This document shows positions 15,854-23,061 of a stretch of 23,635 nt of DNA, piece after piece. The position numbers and the translations under genes were made by a program. Source of the stretch: UBA2231 sp964415175 (GTDB lineage: Bacteria > Elusimicrobiota > Elusimicrobia > Elusimicrobiales > UBA9959); assembly GCA_964415175.1 (NCBI GenBank), contig CAYPYG010000039.1, positions 1-23,635 of the forward strand. The letters are read 5' to 3'. Numbering within the stretch: position 1 is the first letter of the stretch; every line of letters begins with the position of its first letter. The notes under the pieces were generated by a model that was given only the letters and a program-made list of their open reading frames with translations, did not search any database and was not told where the DNA came from.

Positions 15854-17716
15854 TTACTTTTTATTCTCGTCCACTACCTCGGCGTCCACGACGTCGTCCT
15901 TGCCGCCGGGCGCGGCCTGCGGACCGCCCTGGGGCTGTTCGGCGCCGGCGGGGCCGGCCTTGGCCTGCGAGGCCTTGTAGACGGCCTCTCCGAGCTTCTG
16001 CGAGTTCTTGACCAGTTCGTCCTTGGCCTTCTTTATCTTCTCCAGGTCGTCGCTCTTGAGCGCGTCCTTGAGCTCGTTTATCGAGCGGTCCACGGTCAGG
16101 CGCTCCTCCTGGCTGATCTTGTCGCCGTGCTCTTTGAGGGCCTTCTCGGTCATGTAGAGCACGCTGTCGGCCTCGTTCTTGGCCTCGATCTTCGCCTTGT
16201 ACTCCTTATCCTTCTCGGCGAACTCCTCGGCCTGCTTGACGAACTTGTCGATCTCCTCCTTGGAGAGCTTGCTGGAGGCGCTTATCGTGATGTGCTGCGC
16301 CTTGCCGGTGCCCAGGTCCTTGGCGGAGACGTGCAGGATGCCGTTGGCGTCGATGTCGAAGGTGACCTCTATCTGCGGCACGCCGCGCGGCGCCGGCGGT
16401 ATGCCGTCCAGGTCGAACTTGCCGAGCGAGACATTGTCGCCGGCCATCGCGCGCTCGCCCTGCAGCACGTGTATGGTGACGGCGGGCTGGCTGTCGGCGG
16501 CCGTCGAGAAGACCTGCGTCTTCTTGACCGGTATCGTGGTGTTCTTGTCGATGAGCCGGGTCATGACCGAGCCGAGCGTCTCGATGCCCAGCGACAGCGG
16601 GGTCACGTCGAGGAGCAGCACGTCCTTGACGTCGCCGGTCAGCACGGCCGCCTGCACGGCGGCGCCGCTGGCCACGCATTCCATCGGGTCTATGCCGCGC
16701 TCTATCTTCCGGCCGACGTACTCCTCCACGAACTTCTGGACTATCGGCATGCGGGTGGGTCCGCCGACGAGGATGATGCGGTGGATGTCGGAGCTCTTGA
16801 GCTTGGCGTCGGCCAGCGCCGTGTCGATGGACTTCTGGCAGCGCTTGACGATGGACTCGACGAGCGATTCCAGGCGAGCGCGGCCCAGCTTGAGGGCCAT
16901 GTGCTTGGGGCCCGAGGCGTCGGCCGAGATGAAGGGCAGGTTTATCTCGGTCTCCATGACGGTGGAGAGCTCGATCTTGGCCTTCTCCGCGGCCTCCTTG
17001 ATGCGCTGCATGGCCGTCGGGTCCTTGGTCAGGTCTATGCCCGTGTCCTTGCGGAACTCGCCGGCTATGAACTCGATCAGCGCGGCGTCCATGTCGGTGC
17101 CGCCGAGCTGGGTGTCGCCCGAGGTGGAGATCACGTCGAAGGTCCCCTCCTTGCCGAGCTCCATGATGGTGACGTCCAGCGTGCCGCCGCCGAGGTCGAA
17201 GACCATGATCTTCTGGTCGCGGCCTTCCTTGTCGATGCCGTAGGCCAGCGCGGCCGCCGTCGGCTCGTTGACCAGGCGCACGACCTCGAGGCCGGCTATG
17301 GTGCCGGCGTCCTTGGTGGCCTGGCGCTGGTTGTCGTTGAAGTAGGCCGGCACCGTGATGACGGCCTTCTCCACCTTGTCGCCGAGGAAGGCCTCGGCGT
17401 CGCGCTTGACCTTCTGCAGCAGGAAGGCGCTGAGCTGCTGCGGGGTGAATTCTTTGCCGGAGACCTTGTACTTGTGGTCGCCGCCCATCTTGCGCTTGAA
17501 GGCGCTGACGGTGCCGTCGGGGTTGGCCACGGCCTGCCTGCGGGCCGGCTCGCCGACCAGCATCTGGCCGTCCTTGGCGAAGGCCACGTAGGACGGGAAC
17601 GCTTTCCCGCCGAGACTGGTGCCTTCCGCCGAGGGAATGATCGTCACTTTTCCGCCTTCCATGACCGCCGCGGCGGTGTTGGAAGTTCCGAGGTCGATAC
17701 CTATTATTTTTGCCAT
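15854..17716 (-). CDS. dnaK: Chaperone DnaK (Hsp70)
   Basis: A 620-residue cytoplasmic Hsp70 that binds and refolds client proteins in an ATP cycle driven by DnaJ and GrpE. The nucleotide-binding domain starts with IIGIDLGTSN and has VPAYFNDNQRQATKDAG, VFDLGGGTLDVTI and ILVGGPTRMP. The interdomain linker DVLLLDVTPLSLG and the substrate-binding domain follow. The helical lid ends in a Gly/Pro-rich tail closing with DDVVDAEVVDENKK. The ATG at 17714-17716 has GGAGG eight bases upstream and lies 24 nt after grpE. Length and motifs are standard and nothing is missing. Confidence 0.98.
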   Translation of the reverse strand: MAKIIGIDLGTSNTAAAVMEGGKVTIIPSAEGTSLGGKAFPSYVAFAKDGQMLVGEPARRQAVANPDGTVSAFKRKMGGDHKYKVSGKEFTPQQLSAFLLQKVKRDAEAFLGDKVEKAVITVPAYFNDNQRQATKDAGTIAGLEVVRLVNEPTAAALAYGIDKEGRDQKIMVFDLGGGTLDVTIMELGKEGTFDVISTSGDTQLGGTDMDAALIEFIAGEFRKDTGIDLTKDPTAMQRIKEAAEKAKIELSTVMETEINLPFISADASGPKHMALKLGRARLESLVESIVKRCQKSIDTALADAKLKSSDIHRIILVGGPTRMPIVQKFVEEYVGRKIERGIDPMECVASGAAVQAAVLTGDVKDVLLLDVTPLSLGIETLGSVMTRLIDKNTTIPVKKTQVFSTAADSQPAVTIHVLQGERAMAGDNVSLGKFDLDGIPPAPRGVPQIEVTFDIDANGILHVSAKDLGTGKAQHITISASSKLSKEEIDKFVKQAEEFAEKDKEYKAKIEAKNEADSVLYMTEKALKEHGDKISQEERLTVDRSINELKDALKSDDLEKIKKAKDELVKNSQKLGEAVYKASQAKAGPAGAEQPQGGPQAAPGGKDDVVDAEVVDENKK

Positions 17717-17740
17717 ATCAGTTTCCTCCGTACCTAAACT

Positions 17741-18382
17741 TTACTTTTCCTCGCCCTGCGGGGGCGCTCCGTCGCCGGACGCTTCGGGCGCCGGCTTCTC
17801 TTCCGCTTTCTTCCTGCCTATCCTCACTCTCGCGGGGCGCAGGACCTTGTCCCCGTAGTAAAATCCCTTCTGCAGCTCGTCCACCACCAGGCCGTCCCGC
17901 TCCTCCCCCGTTTCCACTATCCCCATTATCTCCGCCGACATCGGGTCGTAGGGCTTGCCCGCCGTTTCCATCGGCCTTATGCCCTCGTTCTCGAAGGTCT
18001 TCGAGAACTCCTTGAAGATCATCTCCAGGCCCTTCATCAATTCGCCGGCCTGCGCCGGGGAAAGGCCCTCGGGACTCTCCTGGACCTTGGCTATGTGCAG
18101 GTGCGCCTGCAGCAGCAGGTCGTAGAGCGGCAGCAGCCTGGAAAGCAGCTCGGCCTTGCCCCACTTTATCAGCTCCGGCTTTTCCTTCTCGACCCGCTTG
18201 CGGTAATTCTCGAAATCGGCCTTGAGCCGCAGCAGCTGGTCATAGTACTCCTTTTCTTTGGAGACCGGCTCTTTCGGGGCCGGCGCCGCCGCCGGTTTCG
18301 CGGCCTCTTCGCCGCAGGAGCATTCGCAGTCCGCGGCCGCGTCCTTCCTCTCCTCCTGCTTCTTTTCCTTCCCGTGCTTCAT
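17741..18382 (-). CDS. grpE: Nucleotide exchange factor GrpE
   Basis: A 213-residue GrpE, the exchange factor that releases ADP from DnaK. The long N-terminal coiled coil (about 40-110, with LLRLKADFENYRKRVEKEK) and the beta-wing domain (IRPMETAGKPYDPMSAEIM, then GFYYGDKVLRPARVRIG) are clear. An unusual N-terminal tail contains three alternating cysteines, C19-E-C21-S-C23. The C-terminal tail is Glu/Pro/Ala-rich and disordered. Its start lies 4 nt after the hrcA stop, with GAAGAGG inside the end of hrcA as ribosome binding site, so translation is probably coupled. Confidence 0.96.
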   Translation of the reverse strand: MKHGKEKKQEERKDAAADCECSCGEEAAKPAAAPAPKEPVSKEKEYYDQLLRLKADFENYRKRVEKEKPELIKWGKAELLSRLLPLYDLLLQAHLHIAKVQESPEGLSPAQAGELMKGLEMIFKEFSKTFENEGIRPMETAGKPYDPMSAEIMGIVETGEERDGLVVDELQKGFYYGDKVLRPARVRIGRKKAEEKPAPEASGDGAPPQGEEK

Positions 18383-18386
18383 CCGT

Positions 18387-19511
18387 TCAATCCTCTTCGG
18401 CCAGGGCTTCCCATTCGGACAGGATGTCCTCGACCATGGAGCTGACCGAATCGACGATGGTTATCATCTTAGGGTACTCCATGCGCTTGTGCCCCAGTAT
18501 GCCGACCAGCCCGACGGCCTTATCCTTGAGACAATAGGACGAGGAGACCAGGCTGAAGTTGTTGAATTCCTTGATATGGTTCTCGGAACCGATGGTGATG
18601 TCCACGCTGTGGGCCAGCCCTTTCTGGTCCTGGCCGGAGGGCAGCTTGCGGCGCTTCTCGACGCAGTCGCGCAGCCGCTCGCGCAGCATATGGGAGAAGC
18701 GCTCCTTCTCCTCCAGCAGGCGGGCGACGCCGCGGATGTCCTCGAGGCCGGCCTCCTCCATGCTGTCGAAGATGCGGCTGACGCCCTCCAGGTAGAACGG
18801 GTCCCCCTCCCTGTTCATCGAGGAGAAATAGTCGTAGATCTTCTTGAGCAGTTCTTTCTGGGCTTTCGGCGCTTCGCCTTTATTGAGGAAATCCTTCCAG
18901 ATGATGCCGGTGACGTCCTTGACGGGCGCGTCGCGCAAGGCCTTGTTGAGCCTGTCGGAAAGCGATTTCAGCGCGGCCTTGTCCAGCGGCGTCTCCGTGC
19001 CGAAGGGCACGTGCTTGAGTATGCCCGAGTGGACGAAAACTATCATCAGCACGCTCTTGCCGGAGAGCCGGACCAGGTCCAGCCGCTTGATGGCGTCGTC
19101 CTCTATGTCGGCCGGGATGACGAAGCCGGCCCACTTGGACATATCGGCTATGGTCCTGGAAGTGTGGCGCAGGAAAGCGTCGAGCTGCTCATTGCGGCGT
19201 TCGTACTCCTGTTCTAATCGGTCTTTCTCGCCGGCGGCCAGGCGCTGGAGCTTCAGGATATGATCGACATACGAGCGGTAGCCTTTATCGGAAGGGATGC
19301 GGCCGCCGGAGGTGTGCGCCTGGTAGAGGAAACCGGTGTCCTCCAGTTCCTTTAATATGTTCCTTATGGTTGCGCTGGAGACATTGAAGCCGCCGTGGGA
19401 GGCGATGAGGTCGGAACTCACCGGCTTGCCGGTGCTGACATAGTTGTAAACCACCCAGTTAAGGATCTTGTCCCTGCGGTCCTGCGCTACTTCAGGCTTG
19501 AGCACCCTCAT
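18387..19511 (-). CDS. hrcA: Heat-inducible transcription repressor HrcA
   Basis: A 374-residue repressor that binds CIRCE operators and is kept active by GroEL. The N-terminal winged helix (about 10-80) has SSATIRNILKELEDTGFLYQ and HTSGGRIPSDKGYRSYVD, close to the family signature. The GAF-like and dimerisation parts follow, ending with the usual TIGSEN and VGILGHKRMEYPKMI segments. The ATG at 19509-19511 has GGAG eight bases upstream. A consensus promoter overlapped by a CIRCE-like operator lies immediately upstream, so HrcA almost certainly represses its own operon (hrcA-grpE-dnaK-dnaJ-rsmE). Confidence 0.96.
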   Translation of the reverse strand: MRVLKPEVAQDRRDKILNWVVYNYVSTGKPVSSDLIASHGGFNVSSATIRNILKELEDTGFLYQAHTSGGRIPSDKGYRSYVDHILKLQRLAAGEKDRLEQEYERRNEQLDAFLRHTSRTIADMSKWAGFVIPADIEDDAIKRLDLVRLSGKSVLMIVFVHSGILKHVPFGTETPLDKAALKSLSDRLNKALRDAPVKDVTGIIWKDFLNKGEAPKAQKELLKKIYDYFSSMNREGDPFYLEGVSRIFDSMEEAGLEDIRGVARLLEEKERFSHMLRERLRDCVEKRRKLPSGQDQKGLAHSVDITIGSENHIKEFNNFSLVSSSYCLKDKAVGLVGILGHKRMEYPKMITIVDSVSSMVEDILSEWEALAEED

Positions 19512-19543
19512 GGCACGGTCTCCGTATAGAAACTATAGTAAAA

Positions 19544-19570
19544 CTAGCAATCCCAACGTCTGACTGCTAA
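19544..19570 (-). promoter_or_regulatory. CIRCE operator (HrcA binding site)
   Basis: On the minus strand TTAGCAGTC, nine bases, then GATTGCTAG. Against the CIRCE consensus TTAGCACTC-N9-GAGTGCTAA the arms match 8 of 9 and 7 of 9 with the exact spacing. It directly abuts the -10 box and covers the expected transcription start, a classic repressor position. Confidence 0.9.
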
Positions 19571-19599
19571 ATTATACACCTTGCGGTCTTAACTGTCAA
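19571..19599 (-). promoter_or_regulatory. Consensus sigma-70 promoter of the hrcA operon
   Basis: On the minus strand TTGACA (19599-19594), a 17-base spacer and TATAAT (19576-19571): a perfect match to the housekeeping consensus. The predicted start near 19564 lies inside the CIRCE, so a very strong promoter is held down by HrcA. Confidence 0.93.
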
Positions 19600-19619
19600 T
19601 AGCCGGTTTGGACTGCTAA

Positions 19620-20444
19620 TTATTGGCGGGGGTTAAGAAGCCGGTCGAGGACGAAGTCGGAGATGCGGTCGGGAAGAAGGCGCAGGGCCGCCGTCATCAG
19701 GGAGGCCTTGAAGGGCACGATATAGCGGGGAGCCGGCGAAGCGGCCTCGGCCACCTTCAGCACGTACGCCGCCACCAGCCCCGGACCGGCGGCCCCCTTC
19801 CGGTAGCCGGAGCGGAACTTTTCCGTCATGCGGTCTATCATCGGGGCGTAGAGCCCGGATCCGGAATACTTCCTGAGGTTGACCAGCGCCGTATCGTCCC
19901 ATTCCGTCTTTATAGGGCCGGGCTCTATCAGGACGACCTTCACCCCGAAAGGCTTCACCTCCAGCCGCAGGGCGTCCGACCAGGCCTCCAGCGCGTGCTT
20001 GCTGGCGTGGTACCAGCCGGCCGCGGGCAGGCTGACCCGTCCCGCTATGGAGGAGATGTTTATTATCCGCCCGGAACGCCGGGCGCGCATGGCGGGAAGG
20101 AAGAGCTGTACCAGGCGGGCCGGAGCGAAGACGTTGACCTCGAACTGGCGGCGGGCTTCGTCGAGCGGGACATCCTCGATAGCCCCGTGGGCGCCGTAGC
20201 CGGCGTTATTGACCAGTATGTCGAGGCCGCCCTCCTTGTCCAGTATCCGGGCGGCGGCCGCGCGCAGCGAGGCTTCGTCCGCCACGTCCAGCGGAAAGAT
20301 CTCCGCGCCCTTGTCGCGCAACGACGCCATTCTTTCGGAACGCCGGGCGCCGGCGTAGACTTTATAACCGCGCTCCAGGAAAAGCTCCGCCGAGGCGTAG
20401 CCTATGCCCGACGAAGCGCCGGTGACGAATACCGTTCTCTGCAT
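19620..20444 (-). CDS. Short-chain dehydrogenase/reductase
   Basis: A 274-residue classical SDR with an NAD(P)-binding Rossmann fold. The cofactor motif TGASSGIG is at 8-15, NNAG at 79-82, and the catalytic set is Ser131/132, Tyr145 and Lys149 (YHASK). The AGARRSERM segment after strand 2 contains arginines that favour NADP(H). The C-terminal part (LLPDRISDFVLDRLL) is typical of membrane-associated SDRs acting on lipids or sterol-like compounds, but the substrate is not determinable. Its ATG directly follows the uridine kinase stop with no spacing. Its stop lies only about 20 bases upstream of the hrcA -35 box and no terminator is visible, so read-through into hrcA is possible. Confidence 0.88.
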   Translation of the reverse strand: MQRTVFVTGASSGIGYASAELFLERGYKVYAGARRSERMASLRDKGAEIFPLDVADEASLRAAAARILDKEGGLDILVNNAGYGAHGAIEDVPLDEARRQFEVNVFAPARLVQLFLPAMRARRSGRIINISSIAGRVSLPAAGWYHASKHALEAWSDALRLEVKPFGVKVVLIEPGPIKTEWDDTALVNLRKYSGSGLYAPMIDRMTEKFRSGYRKGAAGPGLVAAYVLKVAEAASPAPRYIVPFKASLMTAALRLLPDRISDFVLDRLLNPRQ

Positions 20445-21086
20445 TTACCTGAAGTGGTCGCGCAGCATGCGCACCAGGCCTTCGGTGGCCTTGCCGGGGA
20501 TCTCCTGCCCCTCCCAGTTGATGGAGAAATGGGCCTCGCGCTGCGTCGGCTTGACGTAAGTTTCGTACATCGGCATGACGGTGGCCAGGATCTGGCGGCG
20601 TATGCCCTCTATGTCGCGGCCGCGCTCGCTGATGTCGCGCTGCACGCGGCGCAGCACCGCGGTGACCATGCCGGTGGAGATGAAGATCTTGTAGTCGCAC
20701 ATGGCCGCTATCTTGGGGAAATAGAGCGCGTAGAGGCCCTCCACCACTATGAGCGGAGTGGACTTGAGCGGCACGCTCTCCTTCTCTCGGGTGTGAAGTT
20801 TGAAGTCGTAGACGGGCTGCTCTATGGCCTTGCCGGCGCAGAGCTCGCCCAGCTGCTTGGCCGCCAGCGAGGCGTCGATGGCGTCGGGATGGTCGAAATT
20901 ATAGGTCTTGCGCTCTTCGAAACTCAGGTGCGTCAGCGGCCGGTAATAATTGTCCAGCGAGAACAGCTCGCCGTCTATGCCTATCTTGCGGCATTCGGTT
21001 ATCAGTCTCTTGGCCAGCGTGGTCTTGCCCGAGCCGGAGCCGCCGGCTATGCCCAATACGAACCTGCTCTTCCTGGTGTTGTACAT
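20445..21086 (-). CDS. udk: Uridine kinase (PRK/Udk family)
   Basis: A 213-residue P-loop kinase of the uridine kinase/phosphoribulokinase family, phosphorylating uridine and cytidine in pyrimidine salvage. Walker A is GGSGSGKTT (15-23). The family segments SLDNYYRPLTHLSFEERKTY, NFDHPDAID, IVVEGLYALYFP and RRVQRDISERGRD are present. Length is normal for Udk, which favours it over longer phosphoribulokinases, but exact substrate preference is uncertain. GAGAGG lies five bases before the ATG, 12 nt after the GH84 stop. Salvage beside a GlcNAc-releasing enzyme could hint at UDP-sugar turnover, but this is speculation. Confidence 0.88.
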   Translation of the reverse strand: MYNTRKSRFVLGIAGGSGSGKTTLAKRLITECRKIGIDGELFSLDNYYRPLTHLSFEERKTYNFDHPDAIDASLAAKQLGELCAGKAIEQPVYDFKLHTREKESVPLKSTPLIVVEGLYALYFPKIAAMCDYKIFISTGMVTAVLRRVQRDISERGRDIEGIRRQILATVMPMYETYVKPTQREAHFSINWEGQEIPGKATEGLVRMLRDHFR

Positions 21087-21098
21087 GATGGCCTCTCT

Positions 21099-22193
21099 TT
21101 ATTGCGTAAGGAAAAGGTCTTTGGTCACGGTATATTTCCCGTCGAGCCAGTCGATGAGCTCGCGCGCGGCGGAAGCGGTTTCCCCCTCCTCCGAGGCCAG
21201 GAAAGGGGCGTAGTCTTTTTTGCGGCCGGCCTTCTCCGCCTCCGCCATGCCGTCGAGCCCCCTGTCCATGAAAAGCGGGGTGTCCGCGGCCAGCCGCGCG
21301 GCCATCTCCGCGCAGGTCACGGCGGCGGCGGCGGCGAGGAAGGCCTTCTTCGGGTCGTAAGCCGGGCCGTTCTCGTAGGACGCCTTCAGCGTCAGCGCCG
21401 ATATCCTGGAGAGGGTGATCTGGTTCATCGGGTTGACGGCATGGCCGGCGAGATGAGCGCCCATATCGGCCGGGCGGCCGGTGAAAGGCCGCAGGTGGAG
21501 GAATTTGCACATGCGCGGCCCGTCGTTGACGGGGTAATTGTCCCAGAGGAAAGGCTTGCGGCCCAGCGTAGCGGCCACCCCGGCCAGATGTTCCGCTGAA
21601 TACGACTTCGAGCAGACCAGCTCTCCGGTCCAGAATACGCTGACCTTTTTATCCAGACCCTTCCCGAGCGCCTCCAGATAACCTTCCGGCATTTTGCCGA
21701 ACAGTTTCTCCAGCACCGGGTCGTACGAGTAATAGGTCGGGCAGAAAACGACCTGCTCCGCCGTAGAGAGGCCGGCGGCCCAGTTGACTATCTCGACCTG
21801 CCGCCCGGCGAGATTCGGGAGGTCTCCCTTCATGTCGTCCATCAGCAGGCAGAACTTATCCACCCCTATGCGGTTGAAGAGCTCTATACGCGACCGCAGC
21901 AGTTCCCTGTTGGCCGCGTCGAAAGGCGACAGGTACATCTCGTAGGGGCTCAGGCCCACGCCGAACTTTATGCCGGCGCGGCGGCAGGCCCCGGCCAGTT
22001 CCGCCAGTTCCCGCTCGCGCGCGGCGGGCACGGGCTCGCGCCATTTCTTGCGCAGGTAAGGGTCGCCCTTGGGAGCGTAGATGTAGAAGGAAAAACCGTG
22101 TTCTTTGAGGAAATCCAGGAGGCGGAGGCGCGCGGCGTGAGTCCAGGGCTCGCCGTAAAAACCTTCGATCATGCCGAGTTCGGCAGAAGTCAT
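21099..22193 (-). CDS. GH84 beta-N-acetylglucosaminidase (O-GlcNAcase-like)
   Basis: A 364-residue glycoside hydrolase of family 84, which removes beta-linked N-acetylglucosamine by substrate-assisted catalysis. Motifs along the barrel are EGFYGEPWT (10-18), YIYAPKGDPYLRKKWREP (37-54), the catalytic pair Asp119-Asp120 in LLMDDM, and WDNYPVND (217-224). There is no signal peptide, so the enzyme should be cytoplasmic, unlike many secreted bacterial GH84 enzymes. It is little more than the catalytic domain with a short helical C-terminus. The ATG lies within the inverted end of a palindromic element; Met8, just before the EGFYG motif, is an alternative start. It leads a compact operon with udk and the SDR gene. 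Confidence 0.9.
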   Translation of the reverse strand: MTSAELGMIEGFYGEPWTHAARLRLLDFLKEHGFSFYIYAPKGDPYLRKKWREPVPAARERELAELAGACRRAGIKFGVGLSPYEMYLSPFDAANRELLRSRIELFNRIGVDKFCLLMDDMKGDLPNLAGRQVEIVNWAAGLSTAEQVVFCPTYYSYDPVLEKLFGKMPEGYLEALGKGLDKKVSVFWTGELVCSKSYSAEHLAGVAATLGRKPFLWDNYPVNDGPRMCKFLHLRPFTGRPADMGAHLAGHAVNPMNQITLSRISALTLKASYENGPAYDPKKAFLAAAAAVTCAEMAARLAADTPLFMDRGLDGMAEAEKAGRKKDYAPFLASEEGETASAARELIDWLDGKYTVTKDLFLTQ

Positions 22194-22345
22194 CCGAAAA
22201 CCTTTTTGATACGCGAAAACGTGGATTTTGTGACGAATGCGAGGCGCGACGAACGAGCATACCGGCGGCTATGTGAGAGAGGAGCAACGAAGCAGGCGTC
22301 CAAAAGCCGCGTTTGCAGGCGCAGACAGGTTTTCGGATGACTTCT
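22185..22345. mobile_element. MITE-like palindromic element 3 with 19-bp inverted ends
   Basis: AGAAGTCATCCGAAAACCT at 22185-22203 is repeated in perfect inverted form at 22327-22345. The inner arms pair imperfectly, for example around GCG-AAAACG-GG-TTTTG. The 161-base unit codes for nothing I can support and lies between the small BMC gene and GH84. Its left end contains the GH84 start codon. I see no clear target-site duplication, so MITE is an inference and an evolved terminator or hairpin is the alternative. Confidence 0.65.
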
Positions 22346-22347
22346 CA

Positions 22348-22617
22348 TCACTCTCTGACTATCTCCACCCCGTTGTAATCGAGCCAGTCCAGGGAGAGCG
22401 GGCTGACTATGGCGTTGGCCGGAACGGAGAGGCGCTTCTGGCCGGGCTTGACCAGCCGCCTTATCTCCCAGTCGCTCAGGAAGACCTTTTTAGCCGGCGC
22501 TTTTTTGGGGACACCATGCCGAATGGTGTCCCCGGTCCCGCGAGCGTACGCCTCCCCCGGGCGGTCCCGGAAGAGGCGCTCGTAGAGCGCGTCGGCTATG
22601 TCGCCCCGTGTCAGCAT
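22348..22617 (-). CDS. Small BMC-associated protein, EutT-N-terminus-like
   Basis: An 89-residue protein. The N-terminal segment (LTRGDIADALYERLF) could form an amphipathic helix like those that target cargo to microcompartment shells. Residues 43-89 (KKVFLSDWEIRRLVKPG, VPANAIVSPLSLDWL, GVEIV) have the pattern seen at the N-terminus of EutT-type cobalamin adenosyltransferases and of small proteins found in BMC loci. The adenosyltransferase body itself is absent. The linker (about residues 28-38) is encoded by a perfect hairpin, probably an inserted REP-like sequence. It starts 24 nt after the BMC-H stop with a weak ribosome site. It may be a cargo adaptor or a degenerate leftover; I cannot decide. 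Confidence 0.6.
   Translation of the reverse strand: MLTRGDIADALYERLFRDRPGEAYARGTGDTIRHGVPKKAPAKKVFLSDWEIRRLVKPGQKRLSVPANAIVSPLSLDWLDYNGVEIVRE
22507..22533. repeat. REP-like hairpin inside the small BMC gene
   Basis: GGGGACACCAT (22507-22517) and ATGGTGTCCCC (22523-22533) are perfect 11-bp inverted arms around GCCGA, with T6 just to the left. Read on the minus strand it encodes GDTIRHGVP followed by two lysines, staying in frame. GGGGACACCAT-type palindromes are, from memory, a common dispersed repeat in several phyla. Confidence 0.75.
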
Positions 22618-22641
22618 GAGAATGCGGCCTCAGCCGCGGTC

Positions 22642-22935
22642 TCAGGCCTTTACGGAGATCTTGGCCAGGTACTTGTCCAGGTCGTCGGCGGGGCGCGGTA
22701 TCACGTGCACGGCGACCAGCTCGCCCACTTTCTGGGCGGCGGCCGAACCGGCCTCTACGGCGGCGCGCACGGCGCCGACCTCGCCCACGCAGAGCGTGGT
22801 CACGTAGCCGGAGCCGATCTTCTCGTAGCCCAGCAGCCGCACCTTGGCGGCCTTGGCCATGGCGTCCGAGGCCTCTATCATGCCGATAAAGCCCTTCGTC
22901 TCTATCATTCCCAGCGCTTCTTTAGGTTCAGACAT
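22642..22935 (-). CDS. Bacterial microcompartment hexamer shell protein (BMC-H)
   Basis: A 97-residue BMC-domain protein, the hexagonal tile of microcompartment shells, close in pattern to EutM/PduA. Diagnostic segments are EALGMIETKGFIGMIEASDAM, an inner GSGYVTTLCVGEVGAVRAAVEAG around the pore loop (IGSGYV), and ELVAVHVIPRP near the end. I start at the ATG 22933-22935 because AAGGAG lies five bases upstream; an in-frame start seven codons earlier lacks one and lengthens the family N-terminus. Only one shell gene is present: no pentamer (EutN/CcmL), no trimer and no signature enzyme lie nearby, so it is either a satellite locus or the start of one split elsewhere. Confidence 0.94.
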   Translation of the reverse strand: MSEPKEALGMIETKGFIGMIEASDAMAKAAKVRLLGYEKIGSGYVTTLCVGEVGAVRAAVEAGSAAAQKVGELVAVHVIPRPADDLDKYLAKISVKA

Positions 22936-22940
22936 GTTCG

Positions 22941-22946
22941 CTCCTT
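22941..22946 (-). promoter_or_regulatory. Ribosome binding site deciding the BMC-H start
   Basis: AAGGAG on the minus strand, five bases before the ATG at 22935, selects the shorter form of the shell protein. Confidence 0.85.
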
Positions 22947-23029
22947 GACCCACCAAAAACCGGCCGCCGGAAGGAACCCAGCCTTTCGGCGCGCTTCCTC
23001 TCGGTCCCGTACAAAATCAACTATATAAA

Positions 23030-23061
23030 ATTATATGGCAGGCACGAAATCCGACGGTCAA
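23030..23061 (-). promoter_or_regulatory. Possible promoter for the BMC genes
   Basis: On the minus strand a perfect -10 TATAAT (23035-23030) sits in an AT-rich patch. The best -35, TTGACC (23061-23056), is 20 bases away, which is too far for normal sigma-70 use, and it overlaps the end of the barrel gene. The leader would be about 90 nt. Treat as tentative. Confidence 0.4.

Noticed and set aside
16127..17737. Plus-strand frame of over 500 codons opposite dnaK
   Set aside because: An antisense shadow of a highly conserved gene with strong codon bias; no family resemblance.
22336..22377. A 13-codon plus-strand frame starting in the right inverted end of element 3
   Set aside because: It only repeats the ATGACTTCT of the left end, lacks a conserved body and overlaps the end of the small BMC gene.
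22507..22533. Intrinsic terminator at the GGGGACACC hairpin
   Set aside because: The T-run precedes the stem on the plus strand, and on the minus strand the stem is followed by A, not T, so it cannot terminate in either direction.
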